Below, one piece after another: positions 4,796 through 5,579 of a stretch of 5,579 nucleotides of DNA (position 1 is its first letter; every line of letters begins with the position of its first letter). The position numbers and the translations under genes were made by a program. The notes under the pieces were generated by a model. That model saw only the letters and a list, made by a program, of their open reading frames with translations, was not told the DNA's origin and ran no database searches. The stretch spans positions 1-5,579 of the forward strand of contig JAEZXC010000131.1 in assembly GCA_023442845.1 (NCBI GenBank), given 5' to 3'. The stretch is from Actinomycetes bacterium (GTDB lineage Bacteria; Actinomycetota; Actinomycetes; Actinomycetales; Demequinaceae).

Positions 4796-5579
4796 GCGGT
4801 CGTATTAGCCGTCTCGCCGTCCCCATTGGTGTGGTGGGCGTCGTCCTCTTGCTCGTGGTGCCGTTACCTGCACCGATGCTCGACTTTCTCCTTGTCATCA
4901 ACATCACGATGTCGCTTGTGGTGCTGATGACGGCGATGTATGTGAAGCGGCCGCTCGACTTTTCCGTGTTCCCGTCGATGGTGCTCGTGCTCACGTTGTT
5001 CCGTTTGGGCCTCAACGTCGCGTCTACCCGTCTCGTGCTTCGCGACGGCTACGCCGGTGAAGTGATCGACGCTTTCGGTCACTTTGTGGTGGGCGGCTCG
5101 CTCATCATCGGTTTGGTCATCTTCCTCATCCTTGTCGTCATCCAGTTCGCGGTCATCACGAACGGTGCCGGACGCGTGGCGGAGGTGGGTGCGCGCTTCA
5201 CCTTGGACGCGATGCCCGGTAAGCAGATGGCGATCGACGCGGACCTCAACGCGGGGCTCATTGATGAAAACACTGCCCGTCAGCGCCGCGCCGACATTGC
5301 AGCCGAGGCCGACTTCTACGGCGCGATGGACGGTGGTTCCAAGTTCGTCAAGGGTGACGCGATCGCTGGCATCATCATCACGCTCATTAACCTCCTTGGC
5401 GGTTTTGGCGTCGGCATCATGCAAATGGGCATGAGCACCTCGGAAGCGATTGAGCGTTTCTCGATGCTCACCATCGGTGACGGTCTCGTCTCGCAGATTC
5501 CCGCCTTGCTCGTGTCAGTCGCGACGGGTCTTATCGTCACCCGGGCCACGGCGTCGTCCGACATGGGCACCACGGCAAG
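4792..5579 (+). CDS. flhA: Flagellar type III export gate protein FlhA, N-terminal membrane half (3'-truncated by window)
   Basis: FlhA is the nonameric export gate component that couples proton flow to protein export; its membrane half lies here and its cytoplasmic substrate/chaperone-docking half lies beyond the window. The frame is open to the last base, giving 262 codons of an expected 680-700. Hydrophobic segments lie at about 9-26, 29-50, 59-72, 98-123, 190-212 and 231-250. Family motifs are FRLGLNVASTRLVL (70-83) and the FHIPEP signature RVAEVGARFTLDAMPGKQ (128-145), followed by MAIDADLNAGLID. ADFYGAMDGGSKFVKGDA (173-190) follows. With an offset of 19, Arg128, Arg135, Asp139, Asp180, Asp189 and Asp230 align with Salmonella R147, R154, D158, D199, D208 and D249, charged residues known to matter for export, so the gate looks functional. 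The start is fixed by TAAGGAGG, which contains an in-frame stop. Codon 25 is a TTA. Confidence 0.96.
   Translation, partial: MSGRISRLAVPIGVVGVVLLLVVPLPAPMLDFLLVINITMSLVVLMTAMYVKRPLDFSVFPSMVLVLTLFRLGLNVASTRLVLRDGYAGEVIDAFGHFVVGGSLIIGLVIFLILVVIQFAVITNGAGRVAEVGARFTLDAMPGKQMAIDADLNAGLIDENTARQRRADIAAEADFYGAMDGGSKFVKGDAIAGIIITLINLLGGFGVGIMQMGMSTSEAIERFSMLTIGDGLVSQIPALLVSVATGLIVTRATASSDMGTTA

Noticed and set aside
1..5579. A non-flagellar (virulence-type) type III secretion system
   Set aside because: The presence of FliO and of FliM and FliN rather than a single SctQ-type protein, together with flagellar-type FlhB and FlhA sequences, points to a flagellum.

Overview
This window is a compact stretch of a flagellar biosynthesis operon, entirely on the + strand. 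The gene order is fliM (3' part) - fliN - fliO - fliP - fliQ - fliR - flhB - flhA (5' part). The DNA is GC-rich with strong G/C preference at third codon positions. FliN carries a large N-terminal extension, FliP has a signal peptide and a proline-rich N-terminal linker, and FliO has a long cytoplasmic tail. Together with the order fliM-fliN-fliO with no cheY between fliN and fliO, this suggests a motile high-GC Gram-positive bacterium (Actinomycetota). That assignment is an inference from style and gene order; no rRNA or other taxonomic marker is present.

Layout. Positions 1-1199 hold switch-complex (C-ring) genes: the C-terminal half of FliM, then a FliN with a CheC-like N-terminal region and a C-terminal SpoA domain. 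Positions 1202-3624 hold fliO, fliP, fliQ and fliR, which encode the assembly factor (FliO) and the FliP/Q/R core of the type III export gate. Positions 3621-4724 encode FlhB, the autocleaving substrate-specificity switch. From 4792 to the window end lies the N-terminal membrane half of FlhA, the proton-driven export gate component. The window cuts fliM at its 5' end and flhA at its 3' end.

The genes are packed for translational coupling. There are ATGA overlaps at fliM/fliN, fliO/fliP (with the preferred start) and fliR/flhB, a TGATG overlap at fliP/fliQ, and gaps of 1-2 bases at fliN/fliO and fliQ/fliR. The only real gap is 67 bases between flhB and flhA. It carries a full-consensus Shine-Dalgarno sequence and a 24-codon mini-ORF that overlaps both neighbours by ATGA. 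No promoter, terminator, RNA gene, mobile element or CRISPR array is visible.

I looked for a novel system on both strands and found none. The content is a recognisable flagellar switch and export module, and the points worth a second look are fine details of coupling, start sites and domain variation.
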